Origin: Motacilla alba alba
Taxonomy: Eukaryota > Chordata > Aves > Passeriformes > Motacillidae
Reading direction: 5' to 3'
Assembly (NCBI RefSeq): GCF_015832195.1
Contig: NC_052018.1
Location: 4,267,856 to 4,331,855, forward strand
DNA: 64,000 bases
This document shows, in pieces, positions 11,574 through 23,316 of the stretch. Made by a program: the position numbers and the translations under genes. The stretch's first letter is position 1. Each line of letters begins with the position of its first letter. The notes below the pieces were generated by a model, which saw only the letters and a program-made list of their open reading frames with translations, was not told where the DNA came from and searched no databases.

Positions 11574-13979
11574 TGTATGTTTTTAATGGGAGTGTCTCAA
11601 AGTTTATTGAGTTTGCTCCACAAACTGTGGTGGTGATGAGCTCTCTGCCTCAGTGGGAGTAAGGCCTCAGTGAGCACCTCTGAAACATCACCCAGTCCCA
11701 GTGTGCTGACATTCAATTCCTGAAAAAAGGGAGGCATAAAGGAGAAAGCAAGTAAGCTGCCCAAGGATATTTAGAAATGCTGTGTTACAATCACCAGCAG
11801 ACCTTGTAAGGTGCCTGTCCACTCTGCTCATCTCCTTGTTAACATTTTTGTTTCACTTAAAAAGACATTCATAATATAGTTCTCTAAGTTATATTTTCTG
11901 TTGTATCTGGTGATTTTAAACTGAGATCTTCGGGCTGGTTTAGCCCCATTGTGTTTTATTTAAGCAGCTGGGTTCTTTGCACCAGAGAAGAGCAACTGCC
12001 CTTGAGCTAAGCCCATCAACATCCCCAGATTTTGGGTGGAGCAACTGAGGCACAGAGGTGCAATAATTTGCCTGGAACAAACTGGAGTGCCTGTAGAAAT
12101 GCCCATACATATTCAGCATGGCCTCCCTTGCTCCTTGGTTTTTCCTTTTCCCACATATCTTGAATTCAAATTAATTTAATGCAATTTACAGTAACTGTTC
12201 TTCAAGAAGCCCAGTAGGATTTTTGCCACTGGCTTGAAACAGAGAGGAATCATCCTTGTATTTTTACTGCACCTAAGACTGTTTATCTGAGGAATTTTGG
12301 GTCTCCTCATGTCACAAACCCTTCCCCAGGTGGGAGTTCCTGGAGGGCAGGAGGCCTCTTGAACAGCCTTGGGAAAGAGCACAGTGCCCTTTTCCTCCAT
12401 TTGTTTGGGTTTTTTTTGTTAGTTCCTCTACTTGTGATCCAAGAACAGGGAAATGAGAGAATGGGCTGAGACAAGAGGAGGATAAACCCACTCTGGGCTT
12501 TGACAGCTTCAGCCATTCATTCCCAGTTAAATTAAGCAGTAATTTTAATAGGCTGGAAAAACTGGGAGCAGCCACCCATGGAGAGCAAGGGCCCACAGAC
12601 AGGGCCCAGGAATGTGTCAAGAGGGGGCTCTCTCTCTCTGTTGACTCCAGAAGGAGCCAGGGGTGACTGTGTTCATCATTTAAACCCCTCACTGAAGGGT
12701 CTGAGGGCAATGGGGATGGATTTGGACCTATGGTTGACTGTACTCCTGGTTTTCCTTGGTGAAATGGGGACACCACCTCATTGCCCAGGAATGATTCTGG
12801 AGCATTAAATAAACCAAAAATAGTGTGGTGATAACAGAATTTAACATGGTGACAGGGAGGCACTAGTGGGAACCTGCTGGTCACCACTTATTTCAAGGTA
12901 AAATTAAAATCAGGTCACTTCCCCTGGAAGGTGTTCATAGCCTGGGCACCATTTGCTGTCAAAGGAGGCTCCTTGGGAGCAATCTGAGATTGCAGAACGT
13001 CTCAGGGATGAAATTGTCTCTGCCACCCTACAGCCCCTCCCCAGCAGTCCCTGTAGCCCCTGGGTCCATGAAGGGCTGACTCTGAGAGGAGAGACCTGGT
13101 CAGCAGGGCTCCAAACACCAACCCTGCTGTGCTTGAGAACAAAACCCCAGGTCTGAAGATGCTGCTGAAAATCAAGCACATCCCTGGGGGTGGTCTGTCC
13201 ACAGCTTAGAGCCTGAACACACCCACTTTGAAAGGTTGCTCCAGTGCCACAGCCATAGACTGCATCCAGGCAGAGTTGTCAGATCCCTGGGAATTTGGTA
13301 ATGAGTCTAGGGCCCTGTCTGAACCATGAGGACACCACCTCACCTCCTTTCCCTTTTCCATCCATGGCATCTTTTGCCCTGTCCAGAGTTTCTTAGGATG
13401 CTTTCCACAGCCCTGGATGGGAGGCACTGGCTGTTGCCTGTGCATTCCATAAATCTCACACACAGGAGGTATTACATGAGGAAAAAAAAGGAAATTGCAG
13501 ACATTACCTTCAGCAAAGGAGCAGTCGGTCCCTTCATCCTCCTCTCCTGGGTCCTTTGTGGCTTTGTGGCACCCCGGGGGTGTTATCTGGGCTGGCATCT
13601 CCAGCAAGGGGTGGGGTTCATCCTTTTCAAGGTTTCCCCAAGGAAGCAGGAGCTGAGCTGGTCAGAAATGCTCTCCAGCAAGCAGCCTATGAATGGGGCT
13701 GCCCAAAAGTCTCCTGAAGCAGCTGATCCCACTGACCTCTGTGTGTGTGTGTGAGTGTGTTTGGGGATTTGGGCATTTTCCCCTCTCCCACGCTCCTCTA
13801 CACCACTGCCTCCTTTTTCCCCCCTTTCCCCTAGTAATAACCCCGTTAAATTCCCCTCTCTTCTCTCAGTTTTCTACCACCTGAGCTCATTTCCCCCCTC
13901 CTCGCTTCAGCATCTTCTCAACTCCTTTATCAAGGTTTTCCTCCAACACTCCTGTCCCATCCTGCTCAGGGCACAGCAG
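10281..13979. other. Intron or intergenic DNA with long poly(T)
   Basis: Unique sequence. A run of 31 T lies at about 11538-11568. A short (TG)n is near 13739-13760. Overlapping open frames at 10547-11202 and 12307-12887 on either strand show no protein-like features. Confidence 0.5.
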
Positions 13980-14303
13980 CCTCCAGCCCCCCTGGCCCGG
14001 GGCTGGCTCTTGGCTCCCGCGGTCCCTCCCCGAGGATGCTGCTGCCATCCCCGCCTGCTCCCTGCCCTGCCCGGCTGTCACCGGCCCTTTTGTATCGCCC
14101 AGCCCCAGGGCCAGCCCACTCCAGGGCCCCGTCCCCGCACCTGCCCGCGTCCTTTAGAGCCCCCAGTGTCCCTCCTGTCCGCCTCAATCACCCGCTGACA
14201 GCGCCGTCCTGAGCGCCACCGCCTCAGCTGTCCCCTGCCCGCACGGGCGCCTTTCGGCCCTTTATCCCTTTTTCCGATGCTGTAGCTCACTCCTGCCGCG
14301 GGA
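13980..14303. promoter_or_regulatory. CpG-rich, GC-rich block (candidate CpG island)
   Basis: About 320 bp with roughly twenty-five CpG dinucleotides, including CCGCGG, GCGCC, CCCGCACGGGCGCC and GCCGCGGG, against AT-rich, CpG-poor surroundings. It lies between the minus-strand miR cluster and the plus-strand PKHD1 exon 5. It could be a promoter for the myomiR host transcript, for PKHD1, or for both, or simply an enhancer. I found no exon or TATA box tied to it. Confidence 0.45.
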
Positions 14304-14663
14304 AGAAAAAAAAATCCCACCTAAGATTTCCAGAATAAAGCCACTAACGGCAGGAACAGTGGTTTTATCTCTTAATGGCCAGAGGAGGAGGAGGGAGCTG
14401 GATTTGGAGCTGGTCCAAAATCCTGGTGGGTTCTTTGCTTAGAAGTGGTCAGAGGAGCTGGGCTTTGGTGAGTGCTGGGGTCAGTTCCATGAGCCACAAT
14501 CAGTACAGCCAGGATCCTTCCTACCCTGGTGTTGTTAAAAGTGTGTCTTTTCACCTCTTCTTCATTAGATATTTTTTTGATATAGTGTCCCCTGGGAGAC
14601 TGGAAATGGATCCATTGGTGTGGGTAAAAGTTTGCAGAGAATTTTTGGCTGGCAAATAATATT

Positions 14664-14803
14664 AATCACAGAATCACGGAGTCCTAGAATAGTTAGGGTT
14701 GAAATGGACCTTAAATATCATCTTGTTCCACCCATGGGCAGGGACACCATCCACTTGACAGGTTAATCCAAGCCCCATCTAACCTGGTCTTGAACACTTG
14801 CCC
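14664..14803 (-). mobile_element. CR1 LINE 3' fragment
   Basis: AATCACAGAATCACGGAGTC at the left end, then GGGCAGGGACACCATCCACT; the central part has lost about 10 bp relative to other copies. Confidence 0.85.
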
Positions 14804-15664
14804 TTTTTTTTCCCCTTATGCTGAAATTTGAAAACATCTTCAGCTTTCTCTGAGTTAAAGAAGCAAATTGCAAGCTAACCTGTCATTCTGCTCCTTACCA
14901 GTCTCCTATGACACATAAACCAAAATGCCCTCTAAAATTACCTAGCATTTCCCCTCCATCTTCTGTCAAAATCTCAATGCTGATTGTAATCTTGCTTCAT
15001 AGGGGAGAAATGCTTTTGAAACATTCTTAGCATTTTTTTGGAAGGGAAATATTTTCATGTTAAAATCAGAGTGACCGTACAACTCTGCAATCAATTCCAG
15101 AGGTTTGAATGCTCACCTGAAAAGAATTATTAGGATGGGGACAAAAGGCAGGGAACAGAATCTGTGGTGAAAGTTGGTTTGCAATAGGATTATTTGAGAG
15201 AGCAATGACCAAAAGTAAATGAAACAGGCCCAGGCAATGCTGCTGGGTGCAGGAACTCCACCATTCTCACTGCAGGAACACCCTTAGCATGAGGACTGAG
15301 ATGGTTTCTCTCTCCCATCCTTTCCTAAACACAGTTCAGGAGTTTGCATTGATAAGATGCATCCAACAGGCAGCTGCATGCAAGAATCCTGTTTTGGAGG
15401 TTGAAAGGCTCCAATAATACCAGTGTGGGCCATCTGGCTTCACGGCCAGCTGTGCCAGTCATATTGAATTTACTATTTCAGATGCAGGGCAAAGTGTGAT
15501 TTAAAAAAAAAAAAAATACTTGCTGTGCCATAAACTTCTTCCAAGATCTTGGGCACACCATCCCATGCCTCAGTTTCCCAACCATAAACAGTATTTTGAG
15601 AGCATTGCACTCTCCCAGGGTGGGATGAGGACCTAAGAGACCCTCAGGGGCACTCAGATATCTC
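14804..15664. other. No gene recognised
   Basis: Unique AT-rich sequence with an A run at 15503-15515. Confidence 0.5.
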
Positions 15665-15762
15665 ATTAATTCTTGGCTGTGAGGCTGGTCAGGTCCTGGC
15701 ACTGGCTTCCCAGAGAGGCTGTGTCTGCTCCATCCCTGGAAGTGTCCCAGGCAAACTGAGGC
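15665..15762 (+). mobile_element. CR1 LINE internal fragment
   Basis: GTCAGGTCCTGGCACTGGCT to CCCTGGAAGTGTCCCAGGCA; both the 5' side and the CR1 3' end are missing. Confidence 0.75.
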
Positions 15763-16099
15763 TGACAGAGGGGTTTGGTGTCACTGGAATGTGCTGGTGC
15801 TTGCAGGCAGTGCCAGGTTTCACAGGGATGTGGGGATGGCAGCTGGGAACAAACTGGGCATGTGGGAGCTGTAAAAAATGGACCTTTTCTATTTGGAGCT
15901 ACTGATACACCTTGTAAGGATATTGAAAGCAGCGTTTGGCTCAGGGACCTCACATGATCCCATGCAGTCATGAGATGAACTCTGTATTTCCTATAAGGTA
16001 TTGCCCCATTCCTTAAGGAAAGAAAGGAGGTTGTGCTTCAAAACCTTGGCCCATGGAACACATTTGTGAGCTGAAAATTTCAGTACAGAATGGATAGTC

Positions 16100-16216
16100 C
16101 TTTATTTTATTTTATTTTATTTTATTTTATTTTATTTTATTTTATTTTATTTTATTTTATTTTATTTTATTTTATTTTATTTTATTTTATTTTATTTTAT
16201 TTTATTTTATTTTATT
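16100..16216. repeat. (TTTTA)n microsatellite
   Basis: About 23 uninterrupted copies of the pentamer, 117 bp, with no visible impurity, which suggests it is young or actively changing in length. Confidence 0.98.
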
Positions 16217-16508
16217 CTTGTCTGAAAAATAGCAACAACAAAAAAGTTGAATGTACTGAATTAATATTTTCTTTTAATCCTGTTTAATAACCTGTAGGGC
16301 ATAAGCTGCATAAACTAACAAACTACATTTGCTCGTTTTTAGTGTATTTTTATTCATTACTTTCAATTTGATTGGGATGTAGATAAACCCAGCACTGTAC
16401 AGAGCTCCATGCTGATTGTCATCCATAAAATTATGGATATGCTGGATAACTATAAACACACTTTAAAAAGGAATTTCTGTATTCTCTTTCTATATTCTCT
16501 GGCTATTT

Positions 16509-16640
16509 CATTGCCCAGAGAAGCTGTGGCTGCCCCTGGATCCCTGGAAGTGTCCAAGGCCAGGCTGGACAGGGTTTGGAGCAGCCTGGAATAGTGGAAG
16601 GTGTCCCTGCCCATGGCAGGGGTTGGAATGAGTTGAGTTT
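16509..16640 (+). mobile_element. CR1 LINE 3' fragment
   Basis: ATTGCCCAGAGAAGCTGTGG to GCAGGGGTTGGAATGAGTTG; it lacks the final octamer repeats. Confidence 0.85.
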
Positions 16641-17749
16641 TGTCACCATTGGCATAAAGTCCCTGTTAGAGTGAGGCAGAGAGGAATTATATTCAGACTT
16701 TTAAGTTTCATCTTTTCCAGGCAGTTCAATTCAAATAAGAATATTGATTTTTATTTGGATACATTCCCCAGAGGGACATGAAGAGGATGGAGGGGCACAG
16801 ATCATCTGCCCCTCTGGCTGTGCCTTCATTCCCAGTGCCTGGGTAAAAGTGGCCAGGAACAAGGCAAGTGGTGGTGCCTCACACCTGCTTGCATATTTGT
16901 GGGGGTGGAAAAGAGCAGATGTCCAGAGCTGCCAATTCTGGGAGTTCTGCAGGAATGTGGGGCCTGTGACAGCTGATTGAGCTGGAGGGGCTTTGGATGG
17001 GGGTGGGAGGGGGTTTTGGTGCCTGCTCATGGCCTGGGAGACCTGGTGATGGGCAAGGGAGGTGGAAAGTTGGTGTAGACTCTGGAATGAAAAGGTTGTT
17101 TGAACCTGGAATATTTATGTCCTGGAAAAAGAAATTCATTGCTCTTCCCTTGGGAGACACCCAGCCTTGAAGTCTGTGCTGGATTTTGTGTGTATTTTCT
17201 GGGTTAGGTGATGGGAAGGTCAGGTTGTCAACCTCTTCAGCCTTGGGCTGATACAGAGAAAGCCAACAGCTACCATCAGTCCAATCCCTTGGAGTTTCAT
17301 TCACATTCACCATACCTGGGGGACAGCAAGGGTGGTAGGACACAACCATCTCAAAAAAAAGGTGTGAGAATTAGCCTGGTTTGCATCCAATATTCAACAA
17401 ATCTTGTAAAAAGTTTCCTTCAGCCTTTGCATGCTCTGAAATGGCGTTGTTGAGTTTATTTATATATTGAATTTATTTATTTATTACCTTTGCAAATTCA
17501 CTGTCTGAGGGTCCAACATGTCACTGATCTCATATTACTCCTGCTGTTATCATTACTGATAGACAAGAAGTGAGTTTCCCAGAGCCCACTAAGCATGGAA
17601 CAGAGCTGGCAAGTGACCCTCTCTTCCAGGTAGTTCCATCTTTTAAGGACACCCAGACTCAGCTATGGAGCTCCAGCTTGTGGCTATCCTAATTTATTGG
17701 TGTTAGAATAGGAACAGAATTCCTGCCTTCTCCCCCGTACAGGGGTGTG
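16641..17749. other. No gene recognised
   Basis: Unique sequence with a TTTATT-rich stretch at 17456-17484. The 156-residue antisense frame at 16879-17349 is proline-rich and unlike any family I know. Confidence 0.5.
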
Positions 17750-17820
17750 TTTCCATGGCAGGGGGATTGGAAGTAGATGAACTTTAAGGTCACTTCCAAC
17801 TTCAACCTTGATCCTTTGAC
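17750..17820 (+). mobile_element. CR1 LINE 3' tail remnant
   Basis: CCATGGCAGGGGGATTGGAA to AAGGTCACTTCCAACTTCAA, ending in a decayed octamer. Confidence 0.7.
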
Positions 17821-19371
17821 AGTTCCATCTGCCTTCGAGGCAGAAGAAAAGATCCTGAAGAAGGATTGTTTAGTTCTGACATGTATTTAGACTGGAAAAA
17901 AAAAAAAAAAAGGATGCCTTAGGGTAGAGTTTCAATCTCATCCTAATGGTGTTTTCGCAATTAGGCAGCTTAAAGAAGATCTCCTCAAGGTCCAATGCCA
18001 TGTCAGGCTTTTGGAAAACAGCCTGCAGATATCCACACACTGGATGCATCACTGGGTGCAGATTTGTCTTTCTGAAGTCAGGATGTGAAACTTATTGTTC
18101 CTGGCTGCCAGAGGATGGAAAAATCCTTCCTGCAGTTTCCAGGTAACTTCACGGCTTCATCCAGCACTGATGAGAACAGTTTCTTCACCATTTTCCTCTG
18201 CTCTCTCCCTATTCTTGCAGCTACAAAAAAGCAAGAGTTCCTCAGGATGCCCTTGAGGTCACAGCAGAGCTGAGCAGACCCCGAACCCAAAATCCCATCC
18301 TGCAGTCCCTCAGGGCAGGCAATTACCAAATTAACACCGTGCAGCGTGAACCCTTGAGTGCTAATTGAGCTGGATTTACGGACGGGGGGGTTCAAGTGAG
18401 GGCAGTGCCAAACTTTGTGTGACTTAAATAAATGGAGTCCCCACTGGCAGGTCAGTGATTTGGAGCCCTTGCAGATGCCCTTTGCTGTGCCTCCACCCAG
18501 GAGCTGGAGGCATCATGTCTTGTGCCCAGCTGTTGCCCTTGAGGTTTACACAGCTGCCGTGGGGAATGGGGGGCTGGGGGTGGGAGGTGCAGCCTCCCCA
18601 GTGCCTCAGACCCACAGCGGGTCAGAGGTGGCCACGTTGGGGCTCAAAGAGGAACAGGTGGGTACAGGGCTGGCATTTGGAACACTGGCACTTTTATTTT
18701 TAATGGCCCTCCCCCCTGAACACACAGTGCTGGAAATGACTATGAAATGCATCTGGCTGGATTGAACAGGCTTCCTGTCCTTAAATAAGGGAATCATCTT
18801 GGGTTTGGGGGTTTTATATTCATTCAACTCACATTTTAATGCATGCAAACCCTTTCTGAATTAAAGCATTAATTTAGACTAAAAATGTATGGAGCAGACT
18901 GTGATCAAGACTTCCTTCCTCATCCCACCTCTTTTTGTCATGGGCTCTTTTTCTTTCTACTTCTGTTTTTCCCTTCATTGCTGGGTCAATGGATCTGTGC
19001 AGCATCAGACACAAGGATATCTCAATCAAAGATGTGGGAATAACCAGTTATTCATATCACTGGCAGTACTGAAAAGCTGGGGTGAAAAAAAATCTTGCTG
19101 AGGTTCAACTCAAGTGTTTTTTTTAAGACTGGGTGGGAAGTGACTTCTTAATTCAGGCAAAAAAGGTAAGCAGAAAAAGAGAGGGAAGTATGAAAGAAGT
19201 TGTTTTGAGTGAGAAAATAAATTAATACTCAGAGCACTGATAATAAATAGAAGATGTGCTGAGCAGTGATCAACCTATCTGGGGCTTCCAACAACCCTGA
19301 AACATCCCTTACACTTTCACTGAATAGAAAAGTGATACGAAGTCACCACATTTATCTCAAACTGGTACTGC
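17821..19371. other. No gene recognised
   Basis: Unique sequence. It includes a hydrophobic open frame at 18889-19101 that I examined as a signal-peptide exon and could not support. Confidence 0.5.
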
Positions 19372-19468
19372 CCTTGGCAAGGGGTTTGGAACTAGGTGAT
19401 CTTTAAGGTCCCTTCCAACTCAAACTATTCCATCTCAAACCTTCCAACTCAAACCATGATTCTCTGAT
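19372..19468 (+). mobile_element. CR1 LINE 3' tail, partly duplicated
   Basis: GATCTTTAAGGTCCCTTCCA then CAAACTATTCCATCTCAAAC and again CCTTCCAACTCAAACCATGA: the last 20 bp of the tail occur twice. Confidence 0.75.
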
Positions 19469-21019
19469 TTCTTTCTCTTGGAGTGACAGGTTTGGTGCTC
19501 ATCCGTCTGACTTCCATGAATTTCTGGTTTTTACTCCTGAGAGGATAATATCCCTGGGATATGACTCCCTGAGCAGTGAGTCTACCTTAGCAGGGTCCCC
19601 CTGGGAGTCTGCTGTGTGTGACACCAGACTAACAGAGTTTGGGCAGAGAGGGGCCATTAATGCTCTGCTTGAGCCCTCTGTCTGATGGCAGGCTGTGGAG
19701 CTGCACACCAGGCCACTGAGACCAAATCCCACCCCAGGGATTTGACAATGGAAAAAGATTTCATATCCAGGGTCTGGCTTTACACATCTCCCTGCACAGC
19801 TGGGATCATTGTAAGTTGTTCTTTTGCACTTTTTTTTCTTTTTTTCTTTTTTTTTTTTTTTTAATCAGGGCTGTGGCACCCCTTACATAGAAGCCTATTG
19901 GTTAAAAGAAAAAAAAAAGAAAAAAAAGAGAAAAGTGTCATTTGAGTCCAGGCCTGAGGAATACAGTGGCAAGCCATCCCCTCTGCTGGAGGTGAAGCAA
20001 AGCCCAGGAGCAGCCTGCTGCAGGGTCTTTCCTTTCATGTGACTAATACACACAAATCCCCCTTCCCTGGGGGCTGGGGGATCACTGACAGCGGGGACAG
20101 GCTGTGAGAAAGGGGTGAGGGCAGCCAAACTGTGCTCTCCTTTCATTCACCAGGGTCAGCTGTCCCACCTGTTCCTCCTGCTTAGACATGGGGAGCAGGG
20201 ATGGATGGAGGGGATGGGGCAGTGGCAGCATTTGCAGTGAAAACTCCTCAAAGGGAAGGAATTCCTTTTTTAAGTGAGAAGAAAATGGGCATTTGCTACC
20301 GAGGTGGAAGGAGAGAGGCTGCAGGGCCCAGCAGGGCTGGCATTTGCCTGAATCACTTCTCTGAGAACTGGGGAGCAGGCCAAGAACAAGTCTCCTAATG
20401 AAAGACTAATGATGGATGAAGCTCAGTAGGTGCTGGGTTGCAGTTTGATTCCGAAACCCAATCCTCCACCAGCTGTTTGTTTAAGCAAATGCCGAGGTTC
20501 ACTCCACAGCAGCACATGCCGAGACTTCCCAGAGAGGTTTCTTCTGACCAAATGACACCTCTTGGTTTTATCCTTCCCTCCAGGGTCCAACGTGTGCAGG
20601 TTTCCTTTGGGATGTTATCACCTACATTGCAGAACCTGCAGCAGGCATCTTTTCCCATGGGCACTTGGGATTGTGTCTCTTTGGCCCTGTTTAAACTGAA
20701 ATCTGCTTTAGGGGTGGACACTCCCTGGTACTGTGTGGCTCCAGAGTACCCAGTACAATAGAGCTGGAGCCTTTTTTGGGTGCTGTTTGGGTGACAAAAA
20801 GCCCTGTAACACAGAGATTGGAGGAGTGATGGTCCATCACACCGATGGGAAGTGTAGATGTGTCTGTGAGCAGCCCAGCAGAGGAAAATCTTTGGGAAGA
20901 ACTCAACACCAGAAGTTTTTCACAGTGCAGAAGCAGCTAGTGCTTTATTTGAAGTTGGTTTTCTTCCCCTTTGTGACTGTGTTTTTTCCTCTTAGGAATA
21001 TTTCTGTACCTGGCAGGTG
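19469..21019. other. No gene recognised
   Basis: T-rich stretch at 19830-19862 followed by an A-rich one at 19908-19935. Otherwise unique sequence. Confidence 0.5.
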
Positions 21020-21378
21020 CTGGGGGTATTCAGTCTGGAGAAAAGGTGGCTCAGGGGGACCTTATTACTCTCTACACCTGAAAGGAGAGTGTAGCCAGTT
21101 TGGGTTTGGTCTTTTCTCCCAGGTAGCAAGTGATAGGACAAGGAGAAATGATCTTAAGTGGTGCCAGGTTGGATATCATGGGAAATTTCTTCCCTGAGAA
21201 GGTGGCTGCCCAAGGAAGTGGGCAGCCTTCCAGGAATCACCATCCCTGGAAGTGTTTAAAAAATGAGTAGATGTGGCACTTTGTGACATGGCTGAGTCAT
21301 GGGCACGCCTTGATATTTGATCAAAGGATGGACTTGATGATCTTGGATGTCTTTTCCAATCTTAATGATTCTATGATG
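21020..21378 (+). mobile_element. CR1 LINE 3' fragment
   Basis: Covers the end of ORF2 (TCTGGAGAAAAGGTGGCTCA) and the 3' UTR to TTCCAATCTTAATGATTCTA. It belongs to a subfamily different from the GGTTGGAAGGGACC type. Confidence 0.88.
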
Positions 21379-21982
21379 GGTCTGGGAGCCAGCCTTGGCC
21401 TTGATTTTCCCTGGCAATCCCATGTGCTCTCCAGACTCCAAGGGAGCAGGGGAGCATCCTCTAGGTGGCTGGGAGAAGACCAAAGCTGAACAGACAAATC
21501 CCCTGCAGGATGCTGGTTTCTCCTGGCCCAGTTGCCTTGTGCATCCCCAGGCTCCAGCATCTGCCAGGGGCAGGGGCTGGGGGGACCCCACATCTCCTCT
21601 GTGACCCACGGGAGATGTGAGCACAATCATACCCAACCTTGAAACCAAAGAAGCCTCAAACCTGTCATTAAAGCAGCTGCAGCGGCAATAAATTTAAGAA
21701 TTTAAAAAAGTTCAGTGCCTGTTTAAAATGCAGCAAGAGTAGCTATGGGAACAAGCTCAACAGAGTTTTTATCCTGCTGAAAAGTGACCCTGTAAAGATG
21801 TGGAAGGCTCCTGGAAGCACCAGCATTTTTCCTCTCAAAGGAAAGAGTTAAATCCCTTAAAAATCGGGTAGAAAAATTGGCCAGGCAAGTCAGGCAGTTC
21901 ATTTACAGGCTGCAAATGTGAGTAGAAGCAGTGGTAACAAGAGGTTTTAAAATCTCAAAATCCTAACAATGTGAATGTTAAG

Positions 21983-22016
21983 AATATTCACATTAAGAAT
22001 CCTTAATGTGAATATT
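21983..22016. repeat. Perfect 15-bp inverted repeat with 4-nt loop
   Basis: The left arm AATATTCACATTAAG (21983-21997) and its exact complement CTTAATGTGAATATT (22002-22016) are separated by AATC. A third related arm, AATGTGAAT, lies at 21968-21976, so two alternative hairpins are possible. Confidence 0.9.
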
Positions 22017-22102
22017 AACATTTCCAAGGAAGAAAATGCTTTTCTTCTCCTTTGTAAAGGAACAGTGAGAAAGGGAGAAGAAGCCTGAATGCTGTTCCTA
22101 CC

Positions 22103-22258
22103 AGGAGTCATTTCCAATTCCCCATCCCTGGAAGTGTTCAGGGTCAGGCTGGATAGGGCTTAGAGACAGTGGAAGGCGTCCCTGCCCATGGTGGGGGGCT
22201 GGATCTAGGTTATCTTTAGGATCCCTTTCAACCCAAATCATTCTGTGACTCTGGGATT
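22103..22258 (+). mobile_element. CR1 LINE 3' fragment
   Basis: CCATCCCTGGAAGTGTTCAG through GGATCCCTTTCAACCCAAAT to CATTCTGTGACTCTGGGATT. Confidence 0.88.
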
Positions 22259-22751
22259 CTTGGCCAGGGGCTCTTTCAACAGATTTGGGAGTGATCTTGA
22301 ACAAGCTGCTTTGGCTTTCTCATACTCAGATCCCTGCTTAGCACCACTGCCTTCCCTCAGCTCACCTTCCCGTGGACAGTAGCCTCACCCAGCTGGATTC
22401 TGAGGGCCAGCAGGAGGAAGACTGGGATTCAAAGGGAAATTTGATCAGAGATGGTTTTCCAAATCCCCTAGGTTCCTTTGGAAATCCCAGCTCAGCACCC
22501 TGCCTGCTGGTGTCTAAGGAGCCTCTCAAGAAAAAAAGACATCAAACCCCAGGATTTATTTTTAATCAGCCCAGCTTCTTAACACCTTGTCTGTGACCTT
22601 GGTTGCTAGGAAGTCGGTGTCAATACAGGAAAAGTAAAGTATTAATAGAAAGAAAGAGCAGCTGTAAGACCTCAGCACAGAGCAGCGTGGCTAGTGCAAG
22701 TCTTCCAGGCCACTGGTAACCCAGCCTTCCAGGAGAGGAATAATTATCTCC

Positions 22752-22999
22752 CACTGAAAGATGGTAAATTTAGATTAGATATCAGGAGGGAATTCTTCCC
22801 TGCAAAGGTGGTGAGGCCCTGGCACAGGGTGCCCAGAGATGCTGTGGCTGCCCCTGGATCCCTGGAAGTGTCCCAGGCCAGGTTGGATGGGGCTTGGAGC
22901 AACCTGGGATAGTGGAAGGCATCCCTGCTCATGGCAAGTGGTAGAATGAGATGAGCTGTAGGGTCCCTTCCAACCTGAACCATTCCCATGATCCTATGG
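22752..22999 (+). mobile_element. CR1 LINE 3' fragment
   Basis: From ACTGAAAGATGGTAAATTTA to CCTGAACCATTCCCATGATC; near full 3' UTR. Confidence 0.9.
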
Positions 23000-23232
23000 T
23001 TATGCCAAGCTGGACAGCAGAGATCTCTCCCCTTGTCTGGAAAGCAGGGATCACAGCCCTGTGTCTGGACACTGTCACTAAGCTCAAGCAGTTTCAAGCT
23101 GTTTTTCTTTACTGTGTGTCCAGCACAGCACACCCTGCATTGGAGGGGAAGCTGCTTGTCCAAAGATAAATCCAAGAGAAAGAAAATGCTGCTGGCCACC
23201 AAGTGGCATCAGTCCTCTAGGAACCTGATCTA

Positions 23233-23316
23233 GGGAGTGACACCCCTGCCCAGGACAGGGGGCTGGAATAGATGAGCTTTTTGGCCCCTCCCAACCCAAA
23301 TCCTTCTGTGATTTTA
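23233..23316 (+). mobile_element. CR1 LINE 3' tail
   Basis: CCCTGCCCAGGACAGGGGGC to CCCAAATCCTTCTGTGATTT. Confidence 0.8.

Noticed and set aside
12312..12887. 191-residue minus-strand open frame
   Set aside because: Low-complexity Ser/Pro/Leu composition, no splice or homology support, and no recognised domain.
18889..19101. Hydrophobic open frame as PKHD1 exon 2
   Set aside because: No good donor at the expected phase and no likeness to the known signal peptide.
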